A stretch of 64,000 bases of DNA from Lotus japonicus. Its lineage: Eukaryota > Streptophyta > Magnoliopsida > Fabales > Fabaceae. The DNA is taken from the NCBI RefSeq assembly GCF_012489685.1, contig NC_080045.1, positions 15,728,901 through 15,792,900 of the forward strand. The letters are read 5' to 3'. Below the pieces are notes generated by a model. The model had not been told where the DNA came from, searched no databases, and was given only the letters and a program-made list of their open reading frames with translations. The translations under genes and the position numbers were made by a program. Positions 1 to 12,109 of the stretch are shown piece by piece (position 1 is the stretch's first letter; each line of letters opens with the position of its first letter).

Positions 1-395
1 TGAAACACAAAAAAAGATCGCTAAAAAGTAGATATTTTTCAAAATTTAAAATTTCGGAAAATATTTGAATGATAATGCCCTAGCTGAAATGACAAAATTC
101 TTTCATAGTTGTAAGGAATGACAATGTGTATCATTGATTTCCAATATTTCTTTCATCACATTTAACATAAAAGCAAATTTAAAACTCAACAATTATCAAG
201 AAGTTGCTGTCGTATCTTTTCATTGAGAAGAATTAAATGCATTCTCATTTATATTTTCAAGAACCTTAGCAATTTCACCAAATAAGTTTATCAAACTTGT
301 TATTAATTTAACATGAGAACTCCATCTAATTTCACAAGGACGTTGTAAAGTATCAATTTGTGATAATTGAGGAATGAGACTAAAATTCTAGAACA
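1..395 (-). pseudogene. Decayed hAT-type (DUF4371/zinc-finger MYM-like) transposase fragment
   Basis: Read on the minus strand from about 385 downward, the sequence translates to a stretch including TLQRPCEIRWSSHVKLITSL, followed by LFGEIAKVLENINENA and LLSFKFAFMLNVMKEILEIN. The RWSSH block and the following leucine-rich stretch are typical of the DUF4371/hAT transposase-like proteins abundant in plants (family knowledge). In-frame stops follow NSSQ and TATS, so it is not functional. No start codon, TIRs or TSD are visible; the window edge may cut it. The family assignment is by eye. Confidence 0.5.
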
Positions 396-1067
396 ACAAC
401 AACAAAACTTTGCAATGACCGAAATATGACCACAAACAAAAATACATAAAAATACCTATAGTCGGTGAAAAAAATTAAAATACTTTTCGGGGGCTGTGGG
501 CCCTCCCTAGATACGCTCATGCTATGCAGTGTGTGATCATCTCGATGTGGTGTTGGTTGCAGCTACTGATTTTCCTTTCAACGTTTTGCCGCCAGTTTTG
601 GTGAGGCTCTCTGATTTCATCTGTCGTTGTCTTTAACAAGAGATCTTTTTTTAGTGTCTTTTGAAATTGATTGCTTGCAGCTATTTGAGCTTTTGAGCAA
701 GTCCTTAGACGACAATTCTTACCTTAGTACCATAGTTTTGGGTTGTCGTGATCTTTTTCGAGAATTTGATTTTGTTGAACTTTCTTTTATTTATAGAAGT
801 GATATATTGTCATTGAATATATGACTAAGGAGATTTTTTCCTTCTCCAATTCTGTTTCAACTGAAGAGGTTCCTCCAAATCATTTCTCTTTGTCTCAATA
901 TGATGTATTAACATCTGTACCTCTTCAATCTGACTTATGATCGTTCCCAAACAATTTCCTCTATTGTTTGACATTTGTATTTGACTCATTAATAGAAAAT
1001 AATGGTTGAAGAAATCAAGTTTGATTTTGTCTTAATTTATAAATGGCATTAAATTATGTTAGGAAAC
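396..1067. other. Intergenic, no gene recognised
   Basis: AT-rich sequence with short open frames only, the longest about 65 codons at 627-824 and without recognisable motifs. The segment near 490-530 looks like the end of the transposon remnant to its left, but this could not be proved. Confidence 0.5.
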
Positions 1068-1070
1068 TTA

Positions 1071-2471
1071 AGAAGCGTTTGGTGACAGAACGGAACAGGA
1101 CATAATAGAACGGAACGGGACAGAACAGGATGGAACAGGACAATAATGTTTTGTGTGTTGTGTTTAGTAACTCCAAGTCAATAGAGGAACCATGATTTTA
1201 ATTACATATATAACCCTGCATGTTTAATATTTGATTGAGGAAAACAAATTGAACTCAATTGAACATTTTGCATAGAAACCATTTGTTATTGCTTACTTCA
1301 TGAAGAATCACTTATTTCTTTAAAATAATCACTTATATATTGTTTAAGTTGTTTTAGTATGTTATTGAAATCACTTTTTTATTTCATGATAAGCTAAAGT
1401 AACTGTTTCAAATAATCTGTTTTCAGCTTCACCTGAAACAAACACAAAAAGTGAGATTTTGAATTAAAAAGTGATTTTTTTGATTAAAACGTGATTTTTC
1501 CAAAATAAGTTGAATCAAATGCACTCTAATTGGCTCGTTTATCATTGCTTACAAAAACATATTTTACTTTTGAAAAAATAATTGATTATATTTTAATTAA
1601 GTTGATTCGTGTTTGACTACTCTAATTAAAATCACTTTTTTTTATCTCCTCTCATCAATCATCATAGATTTTCATGATAAGCTAAAGTAACTGTTTCAAA
1701 TAATCTGTTTTCAGCTTCACCTGAAACAAACAAAAAGTGAGATTTTGACTAAAAAAGTGTTTTTTGATTAAAAATTGATTTTTCCAAAATAAATTGAATC
1801 AAACGCACTCTAATTGGCTCGTTTATCATTGCTTACAAAAATAGATTTTACTTTTGAAAAAATAATTGATTATATTTTAATTAAGTTGATTCGTGTTTGA
1901 CTACTCTAATTAAAATCACTTTTTTATCTCCTCTCATCTATCATCATAGATTTTCATGATAAGGTAAAGTAACTGTTTCAAATAATCTGTTTTGTGAGAT
2001 TTTGATTAAAAAAGTGATTTTTTTATTTTAAAAGTGATTTTTTGATTAAAAAGTAATTTTTTCAAAATAAATTGAATCAAACGCAATCTAATTGACTCGT
2101 TTATCATTGCTTACAACAAGTGATTTTACGTTTGAAAAATTAATTGATTTTATTTTAAGTGATTTTTTTTTGAAAAAGTATATTTTCATTTAACTTTGTC
2201 TATAAATATAATAAGTGCTTTCAATTTTAGAAGTGATTTTAAACTGTTTAGATACATAAAATTTCAAATATAAATTAAGGGTATTTTTGAACTTGCAAAA
2301 GTTTTAAGAGAGTGTTTTATTCCGTTCCGTTCCACCTTTTCCAGGGAACCAAAATGTCCCGTTCTTGGAGCCTTTTGTCCCACTCTGTTCCATCTTAAAA
2401 ACATGACAAACACAGAACATAACTCATGTGTCCTGTTCCGTTCCCTTCTCACCTGTCTACCAAACGCTACC
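1071..2471. mobile_element. Non-autonomous PIF/Harbinger-like element, 1.4 kb
   Basis: The two ends are imperfect inverted repeats: the left end has AGCGTTTGGTGACAG followed by GAACGGAACAGGACA, and the right end, reverse-complemented, has AGCGTTTGGTAGACAG followed shortly by GGAACGGAACAGGACA. Both ends are bordered by TTA (1068-1070 and 2472-2474), the 3-bp target duplication of PIF/Harbinger elements. There is no transposase frame. The middle is AT-rich and made largely of a ~285-bp tandem repeat. The first and last bases are slightly uncertain because the terminal 3-4 bases of the TIRs differ. Confidence 0.6.
1383..2200. repeat. ~285-bp tandem repeat inside the 1.4-kb element
   Basis: The phrase TTCATGATAAG(C/G)TAAAGTAACTG starts at 1383, 1671 and 1953, giving periods of 288 and 282 bp. 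Long stretches match between copies, for example the segment containing ATTGGCTCGTTTATCATTGC. The third copy is partial and more diverged. It is non-coding. Confidence 0.8.
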
Positions 2472-2474
2472 TTA

Positions 2475-3336
2475 TATTTATCAAGTTCTTATAATAATAA
2501 AGATTGAGGTCGATAATTGGTAATTGTGTCAATTTGATTTCATTATCTTAGGACATCGTCATTTTCAAAATTAATTTGAAAGATTTATAAAATCAAAATT
2601 AATTTGAAATATTTATAAAATAAAATAATATTTCAAAATAGTTTTTATGAAGTAAGAAATATGCATAAAATCATACATAAATAGATTATTTTGTAAGATA
2701 AGATATGATTAGTGAATTAATAAATAACATAAATTATTTAAAAAATATCATTTAATGTACTATAAATTTTTGAAAAAAAAGGGCAAATTGCACCATTCTC
2801 CACAAGATTTATTATTGTTGCACTGATCTCCCATTTGATGTTTAACAAGACATTAACCACCTATATTTTATCAAAAACATTGCACTTAGTCACTAACCTC
2901 CCTTGAAGTTTATCATTATTGCACCCACCTCTCCTAAAATTTATTATCATAACACTCAACACCCATTTGTTGGTCTAAATGATGGAGTGGAGGTGCAATA
3001 GAGGCAAAGCTCAGGGATGTGAAATTTTTCTAATTTTTTTTGGTTACATAATTTTTCTAATTTCTAAATTAATATCATAAGAAAGTGTTTTCCTTTGATT
3101 ATCTTTAACTGAAATAAAGAAAATGAATAATTATGTGTCATCTTTGTGTGTTTGAATTTCAGTTGAGATCAACTCGAAAACACTTTTAACCCAACGGAAC
3201 CTAAGAATATCATATATTCTCCGTCACTTTTTCTATCATCTCACTTTTATACTTTCCTTTTCGTATTTCTTTTATTATATCACACATCATATCTCTCAAT
3301 TTCCTACTCTTTTTATATTTCTCAATTGGATGTATA
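2475..3336. other. Intergenic, no gene recognised
   Basis: AT-rich sequence with homopolymer runs and no long reading frame, RNA gene or clear TIR. It ends at the GAAAT target duplication (3337-3341) of LTR A. Confidence 0.5.
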
Positions 3337-4048
3337 GAAATTGTGAGACCCAAGTTTTTAAGCTTAGAATAAATTAATGAAATTCCTATCCACGATTAGG
3401 TTTCGATGTATCGTGAAGGAAACCTGAACAAGTGTTTACTGAATGAAATAAATTCATGAAGGAGAAAGTTCAGGAAAAGACTAAGAATAGTACTAAAGTC
3501 GATATAAGTTAAAGCGCGAGTCTTATTCGCTTACGCCTAGGGCAAGAGCGTTAGTAAACGACTAATTTACCCTTAAGAGCACTATAGGAATTAATTCCAA
3601 AAATATTTAGAGGAATATAAGAATTTCTCTTATTCCTTTCCATGACAAGTGTTTTGACATGAAACTCTAGAATGTACAAATGATCGATTCCAATTCTCGG
3701 AAGTTTGCCGAAACTGAATCTCTGATAGCTCAAGAACCTTAAAATAAACTGTTGATGAAGACTTTTTCTATTCGGAGCTTCAAACGAAGATTTCACATGT
3801 GTGCACCGATATCTTTCGATGTTTCTAATCTTTCTTCAGAAGGAAGTTTTCTTATCCGACATCAACTGCAAAAAGTAACTTTTCGGGTTAAATCGATTAA
3901 CACCGTTGGTGAATCGTTTGCTTAAATTCCAAGAACCCTGTTTCGAGTTCTGAAATTCTGTCGCCAGATTCTATCTTATAATTCACAGAGGAATGTGCAG
4001 AAAAAATCGAAATCGCGAAATTTTCATTTTCCCGCGTTTTCCATCTCC

Positions 4049-4056
4049 TATAAATA
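4049..4056 (+). promoter_or_regulatory. TATA box of LTR A
   Basis: TATAAATA follows a conserved fibre of the LTR (TTTTCCATCTCC just upstream). The matching position in LTRs B and C also carries a TATA element, which supports a role as the LTR promoter. Confidence 0.6.
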
Positions 4057-5576
4057 GGAGAAAAACTAAAAAATCCCCACCATTCACCCACCAAACCCGC
4101 GAGCTTCAAGGAGAGAAAGGGATGAGAGCTTTTCGCCGATTCTTGTCTGATCGTCGCTCTCCTGACTGAGCTTAGCGTCAGTAGGATTAGTTGTTATAAA
4201 TTTCATTAGAAACACACTCATCAAATTTATTTTTCAAAATTCCGAACTTGAGTTTTCGGGCTAAAAACACTGACCAAAATACCCCCGTGTTAGTTTTCGA
4301 CCCGATAATTTTTCTGAGAGTTTCCCTGGCCTGGATATCGCCTAAGAATACATAGGAATTAAATTAGATCGAAGAAAAAGTTTGGGAAACCCTATTTTGA
4401 TAGTGGCCGAAACTTATTTGGTATGGTACCGTGTCCAAAAATAATTTTTGGGTCTGTATGACCTGAGTTATAGCGTAGCCCTCTCCGTTGTTGAAATTTT
4501 GGCTTTGGTTTCGTGTCATTCCGAGTTCTGTAGCTCGAGTTATGCACGTTTTAGCGAATAAAGTGTTTTTGTACAAAACTTGAATCGAGTCAAAACTCAT
4601 CCATTCGGGGAAAGCCCTTCCATTCGTGCCTAAATGTTGTACTCTGAAGCTCCTTGAGCTTTGTCTAACGTTAGTTAGTATTGTTTCGATTGTACCGACT
4701 TATTTTGATTGATTTTTGCTTTGTTTGCTCTAAGGTTCGTTTTTGGAAACCTTGGACTTGACCGAGCAAGCTTGTGAGTGTGACTTACACTGTGTTTCTG
4801 GAGGAACTAGAGGTGAGGGCAACTTACCTTGCTAGCTAATGTTTTAGGCGTCGACCAATTCGACTTGATTTATTGTTTATGCACTTGATTGTGATTGACT
4901 GGGAAATGTTTTCTGAGGCTTCGACCGACATTGGTGATTGGGATTTATTTATCGCTTTGATTTGCCATTGATTGATTCATATGATGTACTTGCTAAATGG
5001 ATAATCATAGGCTATGTGAATACTTGTGCACATGATTTGCTGGATTATATTGATTATACTGTGCAATTATACGAATATTTGTGGAACGTCAGAGTGTGGG
5101 GAAAACGGGTAGTTATGCCATACTCAAGATGAGAATTTGGGAAAAAATTTGATGGGACGAACCGAGGTTCGGACCCTTATTATTTTAGTGGATCGAGACC
5201 TTCTCTGGGAGTTACTTGGGATGATGAGATCTTTTAAACTTATAAGATTAGAGATAAACCTAAATGGAAACTATTTTACAAGGAAAATTCATAATACACT
5301 AAACAACCGTTGAACCCTTTAAATAATGATAATAATGTCATATGAAAGCTTAGGGCTTGGATGTTAGTTTTGGAAAATGAGAAGTGTCGCCGAATCCAAG
5401 TTTTGGGAAAACTAATAAGTTTCTGAGTATGCTGGTACTCTTCGCTCGATGAGCAGTTTGTTGTTTGGTTATCTAGAGGATAAGTCGGGGAACTATAAGT
5501 TTTCAAGTACATTGGTACTCCTTCGCTCCTTGAGCAGTTTATTTAGCCATCCAAAGGATGAGCCGGGAAGCTTCAC

Positions 5577-5821
5577 TGAGGTGTGAGACTTCGTGAAAGC
5601 ATGGAACTTCACTGAAGCGTGAGACTTCGTGAAAGTGTGCAAACTCACTGAAGCGTGAGACTTCGTGAAAGCAGAAACTTCACTGAGGCGGGAGACCTCG
5701 TGGAGACGGGAACCTTCGCTGAAGCGGGAGACTTTGTGGAGGTGTGAAACTTCACTGAAGCGTTAGACTTCGTAAAGGTGTGAAACTTCATTGAAGTGGG
5801 AGACTTCATTAAGGCGCGAAA
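5577..5821. repeat. Minisatellite in LTR A, left part
   Basis: About seven degenerate copies of a ~36-bp unit with the core CTTCACTGAAGCGTGAGACT followed by TCGTGAAAG. It is interrupted at 5821 by LTR B and resumes at 14642. Open frames across it are products of the repeat. Confidence 0.85.
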
Positions 5822-6529
5822 TGTAAGACCCAAGTTTTTAAGCTTAGAATAAGTGGAAGAGATTTCCATTTACGATTAGGCTTGACGTATCGTGAAGGGA
5901 AACCTGAACAAAAGTTCATTAAATGAAATATATTTATGAAGGAGAAAGTTCAGGAAAAGTTCAAGGATTGCATTATGATCGATAAAAGTTATAGCACGAT
6001 AGTTATACGCTTAAACCTAGGTCAGAAACCCTAGTATATAGCTAATTTTCACTTTTAGGCACGATGGAAGTTAATTCCAAAAATCTTCAGAGAAATGTTA
6101 GAATTTCTCTTTTTCCATATATCAAAATCGTTTCGAGGCGAAACTCTAGGATCTACGAACGTCCGATTCCAATCATCGGAAGTTTGCCGAAACCGAAACC
6201 CTGGTATTTCAAAACCCTAGAATTTCTCGACAATGAAGACTTTTTCTATTCAGAGCTTCAAATGAATATTCCACACGCGTACACCCATTTCTCTTGATGA
6301 TTTCAATCTTTCTTCAGAAGGAAGTTTTCTATTCCGACATTCGATGCAAAAAGCAACTTATTGGGTAAAATAGTTTTATACCGACTATGCATTAGTTGCC
6401 AAAAATACAAGGAGACCTCTTTATAGTTTTGGAATTCTTTTGCCAAAACATATCTATTAATTCACGGAGAATGACGCCGGAAAAATCAGATTCGCGAAAC
6501 TTTCATTTTCCCCGCGAATTTCCATCTTC

Positions 6530-6537
6530 TATATATA
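6530..6537 (+). promoter_or_regulatory. TATA box of LTR B
   Basis: TATATATA at the position equivalent to the TATAAATA of LTRs A and C, downstream of a shared TTTCATTTTCCCCGCG-like stretch. Confidence 0.55.
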
Positions 6538-8250
6538 GCAAAGAAAGGAAGAAAAACACAAATTTTCCTCCATTTTTCTCTCCAAACCCGCGGCCAAGAA
6601 CAAGGAAGAAGGAAGAAGAGTTTTTGTTCAATCCTTGCTTGATCGTCGATCAATCAGTTGCTACTTCAAGGTTTCGAGGTATAGTCGCTAATCCTTACCT
6701 CTGATCGCTTTTTCCATAGCTTTTCTGTAGACTTTTCTGAGCTGATAGTTTATGGGTTTTTGCAAAACTATCCTGAATCTTTCATTTCTGATTCTAAACC
6801 TCTTCCTTATGTGCCCAAGATCACTTCTGCCGGGTTAGATTTTCCGTTATGTCGCCGGAATTCCGCCGGAATCAATTTTAGCCTAAAATACCCATTTTTG
6901 GAGTTTTTGAAGTAAAGCTTCAACCTTTAGGCTGAAAACTATCGCCTTAGCTTAGTGCTAGTAGGATTAGTTGTCATAAACGTCGTTAGTAACGTCCCTG
7001 TCAAATTTGGTTTTTGGGATTTCAGTTTTGAAAATCCTAAGTTAAAAATCATGACCAAAATACCCCTGCGACAGTTTTTGATCCGATAATTTTTCCGAGT
7101 TCAGAATACCCTTAGTTACGGCTAATGATAGCATAGGAACCAAGTTTGATCGAAGAAAAAATCGAGTCCCCTAATTACCTAAAGTGGCCGAGCCTATAGG
7201 GGGAGGAGGAGGAAAATTTCCTTTTCCGAAAACTTGTCCTTTCGCGCTAGATTATCGTACCTCGGAGTATGAACTACTTCGAGTAACCTTAGTAAGTAAC
7301 GATAGCTTAGTTTTCGATAGATTCTGATAGTATTTCTGTGATTATGCTTTAAAGGAGCTTTTGAGGAATTTCCTGAGGAGCAACGCTTTGCTTGTGAGGA
7401 AGAGTTTGAAGATCATCCTGGAATAACTAAAGGTAAGGGCAACTTACCTTACTAGCTAATGCTTTAGGTGTCGATGAATTCGACTTGATTTATTGTTTTT
7501 GCACTTGTTTGTGTTTGACGGGTAAAATGTTTTCTGAGGCTTCGGCTGACAATGTAGATGATTCATCTACTGAATGTTTTTGAGATTGAATTACATGGTA
7601 CGTGCTAAGTGGGTAATTTAGGATGTGTGATGCATGCTTTAAATGCTAAGTGCTATGTGGCTATTTTAGAATATGCTGAGATATGACATGTTTGTTGATT
7701 GTACTGAGTTAACTGTGCTTTGCACTGATATCTGAGATTCTTAGTAGTGAGAATAGCGGGCAGGTCATGCCGATTTTAATTTGAGAGTGTTGAGGAAGTT
7801 TGATAGGTCGAACGAGGATTCGGGCCTTGTATGGTTTTAGTGGATCGAGACATTCTCTGGAGTCATTTGGGATTAGGAGATCCCGAGAACTTATAAGAAT
7901 TGCGATAAGACAAAAGTCGAAGCTATTTTACAAGGAAAATTCATAAGACCTTAAACAACCTCTAAATCTTTAAGTAATGATAATAATCTCGAGGGAAGCT
8001 TAGGATTCAAATCTTAGTTTTGGAAAACGAGAAGTGTCGTCGGATCCAAGTGTGGAGATATTGAGAAGTTTTGAGTACATTGATACTCTTGTGCTGTGGG
8101 AGCAGTTATGTCGTTGGGCTATCCGAGGGATAAGCCGGGAAATTGATAGTTTCCGAGTATGTCGATACTTTTTGCTCGCTGAGCAGTTTTTGACCATCGG
8201 ATGGAGATGAGTCGGATGATTCGAGAAATCATCATGAGTTAAGTTTATAT

Positions 8251-8290
8251 GCCTTCGGGTAGAGTATATGCCTTCGGGTACAGTATATCT
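8251..8290. repeat. 19-bp minisatellite of LTR B, left part
   Basis: Two copies of the 19-bp unit ATGCCTTCGGGTACAGTAT (one with GAG for CAG) directly left of the hAT element. The last eight bases, GTATATCT, are the hAT target site. Confidence 0.85.
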
Positions 8291-8564
8291 TAGGGCTGAG
8301 CAGGTTTATTTGACCCGACCCAAACCCGACTAAACCGAGCCCAAAACAGCATGAACGGGCGGGTCGGGTCGGATACATTATACCGGGTCAAGCTGTCAAG
8401 GTTCCAGTTGGGTAGGAACGGTCGGGTTCGGGTTGAATTTTTAAAACCCGTCGAAACCCAACCCGACCCGTGCTCATTATTAGAATCAGATATTTTTTTA
8501 GCAGCCACGGCCCATGGCCCAAATCTGTGTGTGAACTGTGAACTGAAGCACCTTAAACCCTAGA

Positions 8565-8572
8565 TATATAAG
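8565..8572 (+). promoter_or_regulatory. TATA box of the hAT transposase gene
   Basis: TATATAAG about 1.2 kb before the ATG and just upstream of a leader with two splice donors (GTATAT at 8732, GTATGA at 8896) and matching acceptors. A 23-bp segment (GCTCTCCATCTCC...) is repeated at 8590 and 8690 within the leader, exactly 100 bp apart. Confidence 0.55.
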
Positions 8573-9774
8573 CTCACATTAGTCATTCAGCTCTCCATCT
8601 CCACCGTAACTGAAGTAACACAAATTTGAAAACACCACACTCAGTCACTCAGCTCTAGCTTGGGAAGTGCGGCTGCGCATCTTCCTCAAGCTCTCCATCT
8701 CCACCGTAACTGCAATCTCCTTCTTCTCCAGGTATATCATCTTGCTCTACTTCTCTTGGACCATTTCATCTCAATCTGTTTTTTTTCTTCTTCTTTTCAC
8801 TTGTGTAACTCCTTGAGCTTTCTCCTTACAGCTTAAGACTTTGAAGACGAGTTTAGTTGACATTCTCACCGACAGTGAAGACAAAAATCTGCAAGGTATG
8901 ATTTTCGGATTTAGGCCTTATTTTTATTTTAGGGTTTTAGAATGATGTTTTTGTTGTGTTCTTCACTTGCTCCTTATTTTTTGTTCTGAATATCAAATAT
9001 CAAGTATATCATTGTATTACACAAAAGAACTTAACATAACATTTTGAAAAGTTTTCATTTTTTTTTCACGTGTAATGTTTCTTTAGTGTTGGAAATATTT
9101 TGTTGGTGTTTGTTTTGTCACTTGGTGGTTTAAAAAATCTTTTGATCTGATCTTGAGTTTATTTTGTTGTTTGTCTCTGTTAGTGCTCCATGTTTTTCTT
9201 CAACAATGCTGGTATATGAACTTTTGAAGCTTCTTTTTGTATCTATAGCTGCTCTGGTTTAGCATTTCTCTTCCTGGCTGTTTTTGTTTTCTATTTCTGG
9301 GCCTTTCTCTTGTAATATTATTTGCCGGTTCTTTTTCAGCCTTTTTAATATGAATGAAATATTGCTTTCTTCATTCTTTCATTTCTTTGGATCTGGTCTT
9401 TGGTGAATGATTATCTTGAGATGAAACAGGATTTAAGTGCTTTTTCATAAATAAAGTTACTTTCTTGTTAATTTTTTCATCTTTATTGCTCATCTCATGA
9501 ATGAAATATGTTTTCCCTTTGTCTCTATACGAAATACTGCTGACTGAGTTACCTTGGCTGCAAATTGGCCAATTAGTTGGATGATGGTTTGACGTGGGAT
9601 AGTTGGATAGTGACTTTTATTCTTGTCATGCTTCTGTTTTCATAACCTTATTATGCTTGTCATGCTTCTGTTTTCATAACCTTGCTCATGCTCATGATCA
9701 ATTTATATATGTAAATGTTTCATACTTAAATATTGGTCTCTATCTTCTAATTGTTTTGCTTCATTGACTCAGAA

Positions 9775-12109
9775 ATGGACCCCCCACCACCTGAAACACC
9801 TATTGAAGCTGCTAGTGAAAGGGTTGCTGCACCTCCAGTCAATACTACTGCATTAGAAGGAGGTGGTAATGGTGGAAGTCTGCCTGCTAATCAAAACCAG
9901 CCACCAGATGCTACTGAAGCAGCTACTGAAGTTCCTGCTGATGCTGCAGTGATTTACCTTCTACCTAAAAAGCTGAAGCCAAATGCAAGTGGACCTCGAA
10001 GAACATCATCTATTTGGGAACACTTCACTGAATTATCTAAAGATGAGGTCAGTGACCCTACTGCATCTTGCAACTACTGTGGTAAGAGGTACTTATGTGA
10101 TAGCAAAACTCATGGCACCACAAATTTGTGGACACACTTGAAAACTTGTCCGAAATATCCATATGCAATCACTGCTGACCCTTCCCAAACTGTCCTAACA
10201 TTTCCTCCTGGTAAAAGCGGAGACCTAACCGCAACAAGCCTTAGATTTAATGTGGAAGCATGTAGGAGGGCTCTTGCTATGTTTGTTATTCTAGATGAAC
10301 AACCTTTTAGGATAGTTGAGGGAGCTGGTTTTAAACATCTCATGAATGTATTGCAGCCACAATTTACTGTCCCCTCTAGATTTACTGTCACTAGGGATTG
10401 TTTCCAGCTGTACCTAGATGAAAAGGTGAGGTTGAGAGCCTTTTTTAGATCCAACTGCAATAGGGTCTCACTCACTACAGATTGTTGGACCTCTATTCAA
10501 AACCTCAGTTATCTAACTATCACTGCTCACTTTATAGATAATGAGTGGAAGTACCAAAAAAGAATTATTAGTTTTTCTGTAGTTCCAAACCATAAAGGTG
10601 AAACCATTGGTAGACATGTAGAGGAGGTATTGAGGGAATGGGGACTAAGGAAGGTGTCTACAATAACTGTTGATAACGCATCATCCAATGATGTGGCCCT
10701 AACTTATCTGAAAAAGAGAGTGAAGAATATGAATGGGTTGGTGTTAGATGGGGAGTACTTTCACATGAGATGTTCTGCCCACATCTTGAATCTGGTTGTT
10801 AATGATGGCTTGAAAGACCTAAACAGTTCTATTTCTGGAATTAGAGATGCTATTAGGTTTGTGAGGTCTTCCTCTCAAAGACATGCTAAGTTCAAAGAGT
10901 GTATTGAATTTTCAAATATTTCTTCAAAAAAATTAGTATGTCTTGATGTTCCTACTCGATGGAACTCCACTTTCATGATGTTAGAAGCAGCTGAGAAATT
11001 TCAAGTAGCTTTTGAGAAACTTGAATATGAAGATGCAAAATATGTTGAATATTTTGGTGCTGATGGCCCTCCTACTGCTGTGGATTGGGAGTGTTCAAGG
11101 GTGTTTGTTAAATTTCTTAGAATTTTCTATGAGGCAACAAAATTATTTTCTGCATCATTGCATGTGACTATACATTCTGCTTTTCATCAACTGGCTTTAA
11201 TTCACTGTGAGCTTAAAGAGTCTTGTCTGAGCTCGAACTCTCTTTTGAGAAAGATGGGTATGGAGATGAAGCTAAAATATGACAAGTATTGGGGAAAAGT
11301 TGCTGGCATGAATAAACTGTTGTACTTTGGGGTTATCTTTGACCCTCGTTACAAGTTCAGCTATGTAGAATGGTCTCTTCAACAAATGTATGGAGAAGAC
11401 CCGGATTTCTTAAAAGAAATCTCAACTAGTGTTGCTGAGAGTTTGTCTACAATGTATAACTGGTATGCTGCTACTCTTGAGGAACATGATAGGACTGGAC
11501 AAACATCTCATGGCCCATTGGGGGATGTTAGGCATGAGGTAACATCTGCCCCTATTGAAGTTCCAACATATTTAGCTCGGGCAGATGCTTTTAAGAAGCA
11601 TTTGATGGAAAAGAGTTCCATTGATAGAAAAAATGAGCTGGAGAGATACTTAGATGAAGCTTGTGTTGTTGGAAATGACAAATTTGAATTGCTGGTTTGG
11701 TGGAGGCAAAATTCTAGCAGATTCCCCATATTATCTGCTATGGTCAAAGATGTTCTAGCCACGCCTGTTTCAACTGTGGCTTCTGAGAGTGCATTTAGCA
11801 CTGGTGGCAGAATTTTGGATAGCTTTAGAAGCTGTCTAAGTCCAGAAGTGACAGAGGGTTTGATTTGCACCCAAAACTGGTTGACTCCCGCTTTGTACCA
11901 ATTCAAAGATGTCAACCTCAATGAAGAGTTGGAGAATACTGAAAGGATTGTGCAAGGTACTGACTTTTTCCTTTTTCTCTTTTCATTGTGTTTTAATATT
12001 TTAATATGGTAAATGTTAACCATTTATTTTTGTTGTCTTTTCATATCATCAAGAGATACATGGAAGATCAGCAGGAGCTGGAACATCTTCTCAGCCACCA
12101 GCTGGCTGA
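9775..12109 (+). CDS. hAT-family transposase (BED zinc finger, Ac/Tam3 superfamily)
   Basis: Exons 9775-11956 and 12054-12109 encode about 745 residues. The start is the first ATG after a splice acceptor (GACTCAG, ending 9772). The last intron has donor GTACTG and acceptor TCAAG, and the short final exon ends in TGA at 12107-12109. Visible domains: a Pro/Ala-rich N-terminus; a BED zinc finger at about 78-130 with Cys99, Cys102, His121, Cys125; an RNase H-fold catalytic core with Asp236 (TTDCWTS), Asp300 (TVDNASSND) and Glu671 (ASESAFSTGGR); the PTRWNST motif; and a C-terminal hAT dimerisation region (about 620-710). In hAT elements this protein binds the ends in the nucleus and performs cut-and-paste transposition. 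No stop or frameshift was found. A domesticated host gene is less likely because intact TIRs and a TSD surround it. Confidence 0.92.

Noticed and set aside
5645..5869. Minus-strand frame with MKFHTFTKSNASVKF-like repeats, and a similar one at 14590-14890
   Set aside because: Translation of the ~36-bp minisatellite of LTR A.
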